Assembly (NCBI RefSeq): GCF_964355755.1 | Contig: NC_092670.1 | Location: 29,439,795-29,503,794 of the forward strand | From: Antedon mediterranea | Taxonomy: Eukaryota; Echinodermata; Crinoidea; Comatulida; Antedonidae | Length of the DNA: 64,000 bases | Direction of reading: 5' to 3' | In this document: one piece after another, positions 1-12,100 of the stretch | Numbering within the stretch: the stretch's first letter is position 1 | How the letters are laid out: every line of letters starts with the position of its first letter | Position numbers and translations under genes: made by a program | The notes under the pieces: model-generated | The model's database searches: none | Told to the model about the DNA's origin: nothing | What the model saw: the letters and a program-made list of their open reading frames with translations, nothing else

Positions 1-13
1 AAAAAAGCTGTAC

Positions 14-244
14 CTGACATGAAATGGCATGCTCTAGGTATGACAGTATCAAAGAGTTGGGAGTTGGTCCAACAAATATTTGATTCAACAGAATATCAGC
101 AAGGTTGAATAAATCTCCGGACACTCCTTGAGGAATGATTTTCTTTATTTCGATACTCCATTGGACTTCTGACCATCTTTCCCTCCAGGCCTTCATGATC
201 TGCTGTTGTAATAATTCACTCTTGTATCTTGTCTGAACATCCAT
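14..244 (-). CDS. MED24: MED24, first coding exon (partial gene, continues off the left edge)
   Basis: Reading the minus strand from the ATG at 244 gives 77 codons ending in CAG followed by a GTACAG donor at 13-8. The peptide has the N-terminal signature of Mediator subunit 24: KAWRERWSEVQW, then a hydrophobic LADILLNQ segment and PTPNSLILSYLEHAIS. From memory of the family this lines up with the conserved start of vertebrate MED24 (KERWSDYQWAINMKK, then PNPLILSYLKYAIS). MED24 belongs to the tail module of Mediator and links nuclear activators to RNA polymerase II. The exon ends in phase 0, and the rest of the gene lies to the left of the window. The start fits because the Met lies about ten residues before the conserved block. 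It is transcribed away from TTC19. Identification is by motif recognition, not alignment. Confidence 0.88.
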
Positions 245-1712
245 TGCAAATAATCTTTAAAATTAATGTGTACAGAGAAATCAGATGAGTGTTCTGTTAT
301 GGCCTAAATAGAGCCTCATGGAAGTCATGTGTAACTTGCAGTTAGAAAACAAACATATTGTGATTGGTCCATACGAAAAAGATAGTATATAAAAAACAAT
401 TCCTCTCTAAAATGGTGAGTAAAGAACATAGTGAGCAGACAGCAAATCAACCCTCAATAAGAACTGCCAGTGAGTAAAGAAAAAATTAATTAATCAAACC
501 CAAAACCCTCAGAGATACTTTCCACATAATCAATACGGTAAACCATCCAGAATCACACAAGTCAATGTAATTAATAAGTCGATTATCCCAAAATTAACTT
601 TTCTGACTAATAAATTTGACACATCATGTATTTTTACATCTCCCAGCCAGATTGATGCCTGTTATTCTCTACGCTGGGCGGATCTAGACATTTTCATTTT
701 TAGAGGGTGAGGGAGGACCTAAAAAAAGGGCACCTAAACCAAGGCAATCTAAGATCAAAGGATTTATCTGTGGCTGCTACACATCAGTTCCATGCTCCTT
801 GTCGTGGAGAATATGTACAGTACATAGTACAGTAAGTCTGTTGGTATTTGTCGCAGCCAGACATAAGATCAAAAGACTATTACAAATTCCTATCTTGGCA
901 AGGTAAGATCAGAGCCCTGTTGTTAGATTGCCTTGGTTAAACAAAGGACCCAAATTCTATTTTTGTCAGTGAAAAGAGTGCTATCATAATAGAACACAAA
1001 GTTTATTGCATTCACGCCACTGAGCTGAATAACACAATGCTATCTCCGCCAAAATCTAACAGCCTCAGCAGATTTTCCCACTAGGCGAATCTAATTTTTT
1101 CGCAGAGAAAAATCGGGCTATTGCTTCTACTACAAAAGAGCCAATAACTGTGATATATTGATCATGTTCATAGCGCCATGTGTGGCTACTGAGCTTTTTG
1201 ATTTGCATGAGTGCACATGAATGCGTAATTTTCTGAGCTCCGATTGGTTGGACAATTTTTCACTTCACAAAAGTAGAAAAACAATGCCCAAAAGTCATTC
1301 ATCATATTAACACATCATCTTTTCATATTTACCCTTCAAATAATGAGTACGACTGGTAAAGAGCGCTATAATATTAATAAGTATAAATTTTTTTATTATT
1401 ATCATTTAAAATCCATCTAATTTTTGTTCTTTGAGCACCATAATACCCAAATTTATCCGGAACATTTATCCTGACCAGGAGCCCTGGATGGCCCCCTGTC
1501 CCCCAGCCAATATTACATTATTATAAGGGTCTCTGTTTGCGAGATTCTTGAAAACAGGAACCCCAACAAAAAACTACTCAATATAAATTGTTAACCTAGG
1601 CTACTAACAAATCTTTTTCATACACACTCCTGAACTGAAAAAACACAAATAAATTAAAACATTATAGAAGAATTTATGTTTAAAAATGCATATTCTGCAA
1701 TACAGTACAGTA
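245..1712. other. MED24-TTC19 intergenic stretch, no gene seen
   Basis: No coding exon could be supported here. It begins with the presumptive MED24 promoter. A GGGCGGATCTAG fragment near 675 matches one near 28715 and looks like a dispersed repeat. A short imperfect inverted pair built on CCAAGGCAATCTAA (about 740-755) and its complement (about 925-940) may be a small decayed MITE. The rest is unique AT-rich sequence. Confidence 0.5.
361..372 (-). promoter_or_regulatory. CCAAT-type site upstream of MED24
   Basis: On the minus strand the sequence reads GGACCAATCACA about 120 bases upstream of the MED24 start codon. The same core, GACCAATCACAAT, occurs just upstream of TTC19 (3092-3104). CCAAT boxes (NF-Y sites) are common in housekeeping promoters. 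Function here is inferred from position and from the shared core. Confidence 0.4.
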
Positions 1713-1721
1713 TTAACAAAA

Positions 1722-2453
1722 CGCCGTGGCTAAAGATACGGTACCGTATTCTAACTTCTGTTTACTAAAGGTACGGTAAAATTGCATTACGTCATAACCA
1801 GCCAATGGGGTGCTGGTACGTGTGTGACGTCATCGCATAAGGACTTTGGATTTTTTTCCATATCGCGAAAACAGTGATCAACCGCATTTTCTTTATGCTT
1901 CATTTATCGCCGTCGTGTGTGACAAAAACTAAATGTAGCCTACGTCTGTTATTATTATTGAAAAAAACATGTTGATTTTAATTCTAGAATACAGAAAGCC
2001 GTTTCAAAAGAGGCCTTAGGCATATGAGTTTGTTTGTGTAGGGAAAGCGATGCCAGGCTGGGGCCAGCTGCATGTGTGCGCTGATTTCTGTGACTCAGCC
2101 CTGGGGCTACTGTCTAAATCATATTATTTGAGGGCCCCTTTATTGTCCGCATTTGCTTGTTGTTTATGGTCACCATTCTAAACAAAGTTTAATAAAAAAT
2201 ATAGGTCTAAATCCCGGTCTAAATAGGCCATTTGGAATAAAAATAAAACCCTCATCAGCGCACACACATCCATGCAGCCTGGCGCCACCGACAAGAATTC
2301 TCTACACAACAGACGCGATATTAAAAAAAATCCAAAGTCCTTATACGATGACGTCACACACGTACCAGCTGATTATGACGTAATGCAATTTTACCGTACC
2401 TTTAGTATAGTAAACAGAAGTTAGAATACGGTACCGTATCTTTAGCCACGGCG
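1722..2453. mobile_element. Non-autonomous Mutator-like (MULE) element with long TIRs
   Basis: Both ends carry the terminal inverted repeat CGCCGTGGCTAAAGATACGG, and the inverted similarity continues for about 130 bases with only a few small indels (it includes TACGGTACCGTA, ATTACGTCATAA and TGACGTCATCG). The element is flanked by a 9-bp direct repeat TTAACAAAA at 1713-1721 and 2454-2462. Long TIRs plus a 9-bp target duplication are the hallmark of the Mutator superfamily. The 732-bp body has no transposase ORF, so it would depend on an autonomous relative. The intact duplication and similar ends suggest a fairly recent insertion. It sits about 680 bases upstream of the TTC19 start codon. Confidence 0.85.
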
Positions 2454-2559
2454 TTAACAAAATGGGCCGAATTGTCCCGGGGATAAATGGTCCCGCGCTG
2501 AATCATCCCAGGGCCAAATGGTGTCAAGACAGGCAGGGAGCAGCAGGGACAACAAAATC

Positions 2560-2990
2560 AAGCATGGGAAGGCCTAGCCTAGACTAGCTATGCCTTTAGC
2601 CTAGGCCTATAGATAGCCAGTAGTAGTAGTCTAGGCTGAGTTTCTTACACGTCGTACACCATGCATTTAATCATAATGCTTTACTACATCTAGGTTGACC
2701 CGAATGCACAATACCTGCCTTGCCAGCCTTATCTAAGGCGTCCTAGGAGGCCTACAGGCTAGCAGCCTAGGCCCGGGCCTAGAGCTAGGCTAGAATAGAA
2801 GGCCAGTGAGGCCTAGCTAGGCCTACCTAGCTAGGCTCTAGGCTAGGCCTAAAGGAGCTTAAAAATTGTTTATCTAGCCTAGGCCTAGGCCTATACATAC
2901 GTCCTATAGTATAGCAAACAAACCGTAAAGGGCAAAATAAAACATTATTCTAACCATCTAGGCCTAACCTAGGCCCAGGCTAACTTACTT
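2560..2990. repeat. GGCCTA/TAGGCC palindrome-rich block
   Basis: This stretch contains more than ten copies of GGCCTA or TAGGCC, often joined as TAGGCCTAGGCC and mixed with CTAGGCTAG. It lies between the MULE and the TTC19 start. The same hexamer is scattered elsewhere in the window (5150, 9590-9660, 10240) but nowhere as densely. It may be an expanded simple palindromic repeat or a cluster of protein-binding sites; the sequence does not decide which. Confidence 0.6.
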
Positions 2991-3091
2991 TTTCTGTAAT
3001 AACGAAATACAAAACTAAATCGGCGCTCGACTCATCATCGAACTCTCTAAAAAAAACAAAAAGACAACCCTTAACCTTTTTATTAAAAATT

Positions 3092-3125
3092 GACCAATCA
3101 CAATGCACCAATTACTTATAAAAAA
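3092..3125 (+). promoter_or_regulatory. TTC19 proximal promoter: two CCAAT boxes and a TATA-like stretch
   Basis: Two CCAAT motifs (3094-3098 and about 3109-3113) lie 18-37 bases before the TTC19 ATG. A TATAAAA stretch at 3118-3124 is too close to the ATG at 3131 to place a transcript start upstream of it, so it is probably not a working TATA box unless translation begins at a later Met. Assignment rests on position only. Confidence 0.4.
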
Positions 3126-3130
3126 AGAAG

Positions 3131-6100
3131 ATGGCTGCGCCCATGGTTAACAGTTTTGCTCAAGCAAGGCACTTGCTATTAGCTAAATCACTGAATGTCC
3201 GAACGATAAATCAACATGCATTTAAACTTACTTCATGTATTAATATATCTAGAAACAAATTTGAATCTAAATTTAGGTTTTCTGCTTCTAACTTTTCGTC
3301 ATGCACGTCCACAAAAAGAGGTTGTTCTAGGCCTAGGCATAGACCCTTATTATTACGAAGATGTCAGTTTGTACTGTATTCTTCTCGTCACGATAGGTCG
3401 AGGGAACGTAATAAATTATTTGGGTCTCGGCTAGACAATAACAGTAATAAACAATTGTCAAAAAATGATCAACTGTCGGGAGTAGACGATACATCCTTGT
3501 TGCTTGGTTTTACAGGTAGGGAGCATTGCCTACAAAATATTAAATTATATTGGCCGTGTGTGTCATGATTATCATATTTGGGTCATTCTTCAGTAAGTGT
3601 CTAATTTCAGGTTTATAAAAAATCGATTTTAAAATTTGCATTTTTTAAATTTTAAAAGTTTATTCAGATAAATGAACATGTATTACATGGCAAGCGTATG
3701 TTTGGCGCAATCTTTATTATATATTTCGTATTTTATTCGTATTTATAAATACATGGTTCTATGTTACTGTCATTTCCGTCACATTTATGGAATATACAAA
3801 GATAGAAAAAATAACGGTTTAGGAATTATAAAATTATTTCCATTATTAATTCTTTGATACTATATATTATTTTTGTCTCTATTCATCAAAAAATGATTGT
3901 TTTAACATTTATTAGTATGAATGATGTTATACGTTCAAAACCATTTACTATTCCAAAAAATAATAATTTTCAGAAAATAGTATGACTGTCACTGATGTTT
4001 TACAAAATTCTGTTGAACTAATAATTACTATCCATTGACATAGTAGAAGAATATTGTTTATATTTCAATATACCACATAATTGCGTTCATTACATAAATA
4101 TTTTAGGATTTAAAAGGATAAAATATCCATGTGACGGAGATGAAACCGTGACGGATATGACAAACTTAAAAAATCATGTGACGGAGATGACTTTAAGATA
4201 TGATTTGATTATGTTTATTGACCAGAGTCACATAGATGTAATAACATAATAAAGATATACAAAACAAAATGTACAACAAAAAAAGGCCCTGGCAATAACA
4301 TAAAGTCGTATCCGTCACGGGCCGTCATCTCCGTCACAACGAAACATTGGGAAATGTGACGGAGCTGACCGTGACGGAGATGATGTATTTAGCATTGGAC
4401 AGCCTAGGATCACATCGTAGGCATGTCTGACAGCGGAGATGGATTGCATACTTCTGGATACCATGAATAACTTGTACTTCCAGTTGAAAAAAAACCAGAA
4501 ATTATAATTATTTAATGAGTTCTATACCGTTCGGATATGACATTCAATAAAGGTACGCAACTGTAATTTTTCTAAAACCTTGTTTTATTAGCTTTTTTCC
4601 TCTTTTATTGAAAATGATGTGCGGCTAGTTTTATTTCAATATCTTCGCATGTTTACAACGCACAGTCAATTTTTGTCCCCGCCGTTCATTAAACTGTAGA
4701 CGGCACATTTAAATTATGTGACGGAAATGACACAAAACTGCGGGACAAGCTTTTTTCCAAACAAAAACTTTAAAGTTTGAGATTTAATGTATGTAGAGAT
4801 GTATTTCGAAGAATATAATCGCATGAAATCATGATTAACTAACTTTTTACAATATTTTCGATAACAAAAGTCCTGTTATCAAATATATACGGCGATCATA
4901 AATTGAAGATGTACGATCGGGACATAGGATTTTAGGGGGTTGCCTGAAACATTTTTATAAAAATTAACAATATCAATGTAATTATCTTTGTTTTATGTAA
5001 TTAATTATATTTACAATAATGTTGATTATGATTTAAGTCAAGAATTTTGATTTTTTAATGATGAATTTTCAGTTTCCATCCCACCAAAGTATCGGGACAC
5101 GATTTTAGACACTTACTGAAGAATGACCCATTTATATCATATTATATATAGGCCTAGGCCTATTTGCATTGTAGGTTGGGCCTGTCACGCCAAAATCGGT
5201 CCAGTCGGACCAGTTTTGGCTCTAAATTTGTGGCCAAAAGCAGTCCGCCACTGCCAAAATATGTCCGAGTTTTTCTTCTGTCGATTTTAATTAAATTACT
5301 AATACTCTAGCCTAGTAGGCCTACGATATGATTTTTAAGTTGTTTATGGCAAGAAAAATATCCCATAATATATATATATATAAACAAATCAGGCAAAGAA
5401 CAGTAATTCTAAACCGGCCATAATATATATATGTAAAGTTATCTTATAAATACTATAAATAAATGTATTTTATCTAAAAACATGACTTACAGTAGGTGTT
5501 CAGTCGGATTTCAGCCTGCCACACGGTCACATGAACGAGTATGAGACGCTGATATTGCCAACTAGATTTTATTTTATGATTGAGTCCTTTTTTCTTCCTA
5601 TGCCTATTAATCAATAGTATAATTGTTTTATAATGATTGAATTGATTTATTTATTGATTACCCATAAATCAGTAATGAATTATATATCAATCTGTTTTTA
5701 ATCCACTTTGTTCTTTTTTTTAAACATCTTTATTTCCCCATGATGTTAAAACAAACGAACAAAGTCGATTAAAAACAGATATATTGTACAGAAAAAGCCT
5801 AACAATAGTACTAATTATGTATGAGTTGCTACTAATAATGATAATTAAAAAACAAACCAATTTTGGTGTGAAAGGCCTCTTAGGCCTAGTGTGAATTATG
5901 TTGAATAAGGCTAGCTGCTAACCTGGTGGGTGATTTAAACTTAAAAAAGACATACTCAACATAAACAAAGTCTTGAACAAGTCTTTGCAAGTGGAGTTGT
6001 TTTTGTCATGAGAAACAATCCTTTCATATCTGTTGGGATTTGAACTCGGGACATGATCTATTTTGCGTTGATGAAAAATGGTAAAATCTCAAAGAGAAGC

Positions 6101-9100
6101 CATCTCGAAAAGAATCCCCCTGTTTTAAATGCAAAAGTAATCTTAAAAAAGGAGCCCATCTCGATAAGATCTTGAAAAGGAGCCCACCCAACAGTTTTTA
6201 AGAAAGAAGCCCACTTTTCGAGGGTTTTACAGCAATACATTTGATAATGTATGATGTATTGATGCCTTTTCTTTAATATTACCACATGTACAGTAATTTA
6301 TTCTTTATTTATTTAATCAGGTATAGTAATAGCAGTAACAATCTTTGCTTTTTATATGCAAAAAGGTGATTTTAAAGATGAGATAGCTGTGTTGATTAGT
6401 AAAGCATTAGTAAGTTTAAATGTTATTTTAATATCATAGTAATAAACCAAACCAGACATTTTCCATTAAAGGGGTGTGTATAGAAAATAAGATATGGATA
6501 TAACACTAAATTTAAGGGTAATATAATTCAGATTATTTGTGTTGGGATATGGAGGCATCCTTTCTAACTCTGTCACTGCATTTATGGCCCTGCTTTTTTG
6601 CTACTAGGCCAATATAAATGTCCACTCTCTATACTCTAACCCTAGCTGTATTTACCAATCAGGTATTTCGTGTACAGTATATTTTATAGATTAATAATTA
6701 TTAGATTCTAAAAACAGTATATAAGAGATAATTTTTAATTAAAATTAAAAAGATTTGTATTTATTTGTATAGGTTGCTGAGAGAAGAAATCAGCAAGAAG
6801 AAGCTGAAGCTCTGCTTCATGAAGCGCTACAAATAGCCCAGAAATCAGACAGACAAGAAGCTGTAACTTACACGTTAGATCAGGTTAGTATTTCAGTGTG
6901 TAGAAAGGAGAAGTGTTCTGACATTCTTCACCTGATACTTTGCCCAGAAATCATACAAACAAGAAGCTGTTACTTACAGGTTAGATCAGGTTAGGATTTC
7001 AGTGTGTAGAAAGGCCAGGTTCCTTGTGCTCTACTCTTTGTGCTAGTACAACTGAAAGGAATCAAACAAAACAGAAGCTGCCAGTGCTACCTACTTGTTA
7101 GAATCAGGTTAATATTTCAGATGCCAAAAAAGGCTAGTTACCCTCTCATTTGCCATTATATATAGAGAGTTTTAGTTTTACACCTCTTAAAATAAATTAA
7201 CAGTGTAAAAGTGTTTTATTTTACTTATTTATTTTGTATCTCAATTGAAATCAGTCACTACTATCCACAGTTTTTCATTTATTTGCCTATTATAATAGTA
7301 CAATACATAAACAGGTAATATTTGATTATCTATATTAGTGCTACTAAATTGGTCACATAATTTTATGTATCTACTCACATGATAGGCTATTTCACTTTTA
7401 TGAATTTTACGGCTAGCCCAGTGAGTACAACGCCGTGGCCATTGATATCAATGCTTCGAGTTCGAATCCGCAAAATGTATCACTGCTTAAAGCAAAAATC
7501 AAAACTAGACCACAATTTAATTTAAAAAGTAGCAAAACGGATAACAAACAAACAAATTGCAAAATAAAAAACCATTGAAAATGAAATTTAAAAAAAAGGT
7601 AAATGAATAAATATAAACGCAACGAATTCAAATTAAATATTACCACAATTACAAAAAACAATAATTACCGTACTGACACGGAAACATGAAATCACGGGCT
7701 TATACCCGAGGATCCAAAAATGCAGATTGTCAAAAACAGCACATGTACACTGTGTATTCTACCATGCGAGCGAGCGCCCTCACGTGTACGACGTTGCCTC
7801 TAAATACACGAGGTGTAGAGTGTCGGAAAATTAAGCTTATAGTTCGTGTAATTTATCGTAGAATATCTTATTTTAAACATCAATTTAACAAGAATTTATC
7901 AAGCAGAAAAGCAAGTATACAATGTTCGTTAAAATAGAAATGTACCAAAGAAATTTAATAAGCTTGTTTATGGCAGCCGATACCAAATAGTGGTTTTCCG
8001 TTTTGGCGACTTGTAGCGTCGTGTGTGAAGCGATCTTCGACCGCGATGGAGTGTAAACAAAACAGGACCGCTAGGCCTCATATGGCCTAGGCTAGCGTAT
8101 ATTATTAGCCTAGCTTGGTTATGATCAAAGGTAGGTGTATTCGGTGTACAGTATGGACGTCGCCAAATACAAAATAATTTATTACGACACACACTGTAGA
8201 TCTTCCAATTAATGGGTGGGCTTATACCCGAGTGCCTCATTTTTCATGAAAATTAGTCAAAAGTTGGGGGTGGGCTTATACCCGAGTATGGGCTTATACC
8301 CGTGTCAGTACGGTAATAACAATGTGTTAGCAATCATTTGTATATGATTTAGCTTTCTGTTGCATTTGATTTATGTCCACAAGCTCTCACAAAAAACAAC
8401 AAAATATCAAATAATACACCACGAAAAACACCCAAAGCATATATAAAAATATATTTGTATTTAATACTTTCGATAGTGTCCGCGTGCATCATCTAATTTG
8501 ACTACCCTCATGTGCACTTTTTTTTGTTGATTTCAAGTCTATAAGCAGCTGTAGTTTTATTATTCCAATACTTCACAACAGAAAAAGACCAGTGCGGAGC
8601 ACGGGTAAGTGCTAGTATAAATATAAATTGCATTCAATGTTTTCTTTTTTTCTTCTTCAGATGGCTAACTTAGCTCTACGTAATCACCAAGATGATAAAG
8701 CTGAGAAACTAATCAAAGAAACAATCAAACATCTCGTCGCAAATGGTTTTGACAAAACGAGTAACGCTGTTGTAGAACTGTCTGTCAAATTAGCTAACAT
8801 CTATTCCAAGTTTAATAAGTAAGTATTTTAATAGGGTCAATGTGGCATGGTGGTTTACCTGCTTCCTTAATATCAATTATAGGGTGCTGGTTCAAATTAT
8901 TGCAATTTGTTGTTGACATGACTCCTAAACTGAAAAGTGATAGATATAGACATTTAATAATAGGATGGCTATCCATCACAACCAAACACAGTTTGAATTT
9001 TAGCTACATTTCCTTAAGGCAAATGTTGTTTTAGGTATTTGACAAAGCAGACAATTTGTCACAAAAATCGCAGCGAAATCAAAGAAAATTTTATTGAGGT

Positions 9101-12100
9101 CACATTTGTAGTGTGTGTTGTCAATGTAAATCAGTAGGCAGAATGCAAATGATTTGTCAGATGATGAGAAGAAACAAGCTTTACAGCTAAAATGAAAGAA
9201 ATGGAAAATTATAAAGAAATAAAGTATGAAATTAAATCAAAATTATAAAAAAAAAAAATAATAAGAACTGCATAAAATCTTATTAGGCCTAAAAAGAAAA
9301 ATAGTTTGTTTGCTGTCATCCGCCGCCCCTAATTTCGCCAAAAATTTGGGGCGGAGATAAGAAAAAGTTTTTTTTTTACGTTGAGGGCGCTTTAAAAAAA
9401 AAGTTTTTTTATGATTTTTTTTGGCCGAAAAGGTGTAAATCGAGTGTGCGAGGATGAAACAATAAAAATAATAACGTACCGTATATTTCGGTGTATAATC
9501 GCACTTTTGACACGCAAATTTAACCTCTAAATTAAGGGTGCGTCTTATACACCGAACATAAATGCCTCAACACACAGATATCGCCACCTCGTTGGCTAGG
9601 CCTGGGCTTTTTAAGGTAAGGCCCGGGCCTAGGCCTATTAGTTACTAAAGAGTAGGCCTAGCCTAGCTACAGTGTACTAGCGTAACAGCAACCTGCTAGT
9701 TTTCAAGGCATTTTAGCGTGATTTTGTACTAAATATGATGAAAAGATTTGTTCATTATGGAGCTGTTTTAGGCGCTCCGATAAAATTTCATTTGTAAACG
9801 TTTACGATTGGAATAGTATTATAGTTATATGCACATGGTGTACAGTATTCGACTAGTATATTCTCCAGTTGATTATAGCATAGACCTACTGTAGCGTACA
9901 CACTTCTAGGATACATAGATACTAATCGAATACGATTGTCAGTCCGTGAAAACGTGCGCCTCTCGATAAAAGGATCGAGCGAGGCTAGTCCACACACACG
10001 TGCGGTCATGCACTCGATGTTGCGGGTGCGAAACTCATGAATAACAAGTTATAAAGAACTGACGGAATGGGGGACTTCCCTTCTTGTTGAGGCTGGGCGC
10101 GGCCGTCTTATACATCGACGATATACAAAATACCGATATTTTACTCTCAGTTAGGGGGTGCGTCTTATACACAGGTGCGACTTATACACCGAAATATACG
10201 GTACACTAAATTCTAAATATTTAATAACGACCTACTGGGTAGTAGGTCTAGCCTAGGCTAGTTTAAACACGGGGCCTATAACGCGCCCAAAACAGAATTA
10301 AAGTGTGAAACAAATTATGAATAGATGTTTGAGCTCGTTGTTTTATTCAGTGTGTTTTGTTACTCTCAAATTCGCGTACAATTAACAGAGAAATTAACAT
10401 AAAAAAAAAATAAAAAAACTTTTTTCCACCCTCCCCCGCTACCAAAAAAAAAAATTGACAGCAAACAAACAATTTTTTTTTTTAGGCCTTATGTACAGTA
10501 AATATACTGTATCAATTGGCCGTATTTTTTTTCTGTTATTTTATAGTAAAAAAAGGAAATCATATACATCACATTGAATAAGTATAAGTACAACTATTGC
10601 ATATATCAAGGTTTTAGGGAATAAGTAATTCGGTCTTTACTTACCCTATTTAGAATACGGTAATGGAGTATTGTAGCAGTCAAACGATGTCCAAAGCTGG
10701 AAGTATCCTAGGCTCGAAGTAAATGAACTATACGGAGTGTAGAAACTACATATCCACACGAAGCGCGTACGTACGTGCGCAGTGTAAGGTTAATAGGCTA
10801 GGCTAGTTCAGGACAATAATATATACAACGGTACAATAATTGAAAGACGATAACATACAGTAACACGTAGTAAAATATGTAAAGTTAAAACGCTAAATAT
10901 CAAAATGTAATAGTGCTAATAATTAGGACAACTAATTATTATTGTAAAACTTGTATTAAAACTCGCAATGGTTTGCTCATAAAAATGTCGATGTCTTCTC
11001 GGTGAAAACTTGACGCAGAGAGAGAGATCGCTCGTTGCGCGTTCGCTATATATTTACAACAGCAATTTGCATAACTTTACGCGTTGAGCGCACACACGCA
11101 AATATGTGTGTGAAGTTCCTACAAGGTTAACTCTGTCAATATTTTCTAAGTACTGGTCTCATGAGGGCCCATATTTGTTAAGATAAAGCAGCAGTCAATG
11201 ATAAGGTTGTTTCAAATTAGGTTTCACAATTTAAAATCAATAATCAATTTGATTAATTATTTGATTTTGACATGACATTAAATACAGTAAATAGTTTGTT
11301 ACTGTATAAAAAAATTGTCAATTTAATGTTATTCATTTTTCGATGCAGTTACTTTGAAATTAATATGTCCTATTTTAGTAAACTGACATATAACAATGTA
11401 GAATTTAATTCTTTCACATACTCTATGGGCAGATCCTAGAGGAAGAAACATCCCCCTACAGTTTTAGGTGTGTGAGGAATACTTTGCTATTTGACAAACC
11501 CCTAAAATGCAACAACTTAATAGGAACCTGTCTTATACTTTTGTTATACTTCCCTCCCTCAATATTAAAAATGAATTCTAAAATTCTAAACCTCATGAAC
11601 TTGTCAACAAGCAAACAAAACTACAAAATTATAAATTAAAAATATTTTTAATTGTTATTTGCATCTGTTAAATTATATTTTTAAGGCTTGAAACATTTTA
11701 TAGGAAAAAGACAATGGCGCATTGAGATTCAACAAAAATCTGTTTTATTTTGGTATCATTTTTAATTTACGTTAAGTACCTATCTCAAGAGAGTCCAGAT
11801 TGCAATACATAAAGGAAAATGAAATTCACATAAAATAGGAAATTTGATTAGCAAATCTGATTGTATCTCTGACTGATTGTTACACAACCTACATGGTACC
11901 ATTGTTAATGTATTAATGTTGTATGACATCAAATTGTATGGCATAAAAGTGAAATAAGACCAATTTACTAGAATTTAAGTGGAAAACAGTTGCATATCAG
12001 GTCACTCAATTTAAAATCATCACCTGTTCACACAGTACCTCTAATACTGAATTAACTAGGACTTGAATGGCTTTATTTGTGCTCGATGTCATACAGAACT

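Noticed and set aside
2153-2383. 76-residue reading frame in the MULE
   Set aside because: Lies in the non-coding body and right TIR of the element; no transposase motif.
4128-4388. Repeated TGACGGAGATGA units looked at first like a CRISPR-type array
   Set aside because: Spacing is irregular, the units occur in both orientations, and the setting is a eukaryotic TIR element.
8835-8920. tRNA-like A box (GGCATGGTGGTTTAC) and weak B box (GGTTCAAATTA)
   Set aside because: The B box is poor and there is no acceptor stem or clear repeat body; not strong enough to list as a SINE or tRNA.
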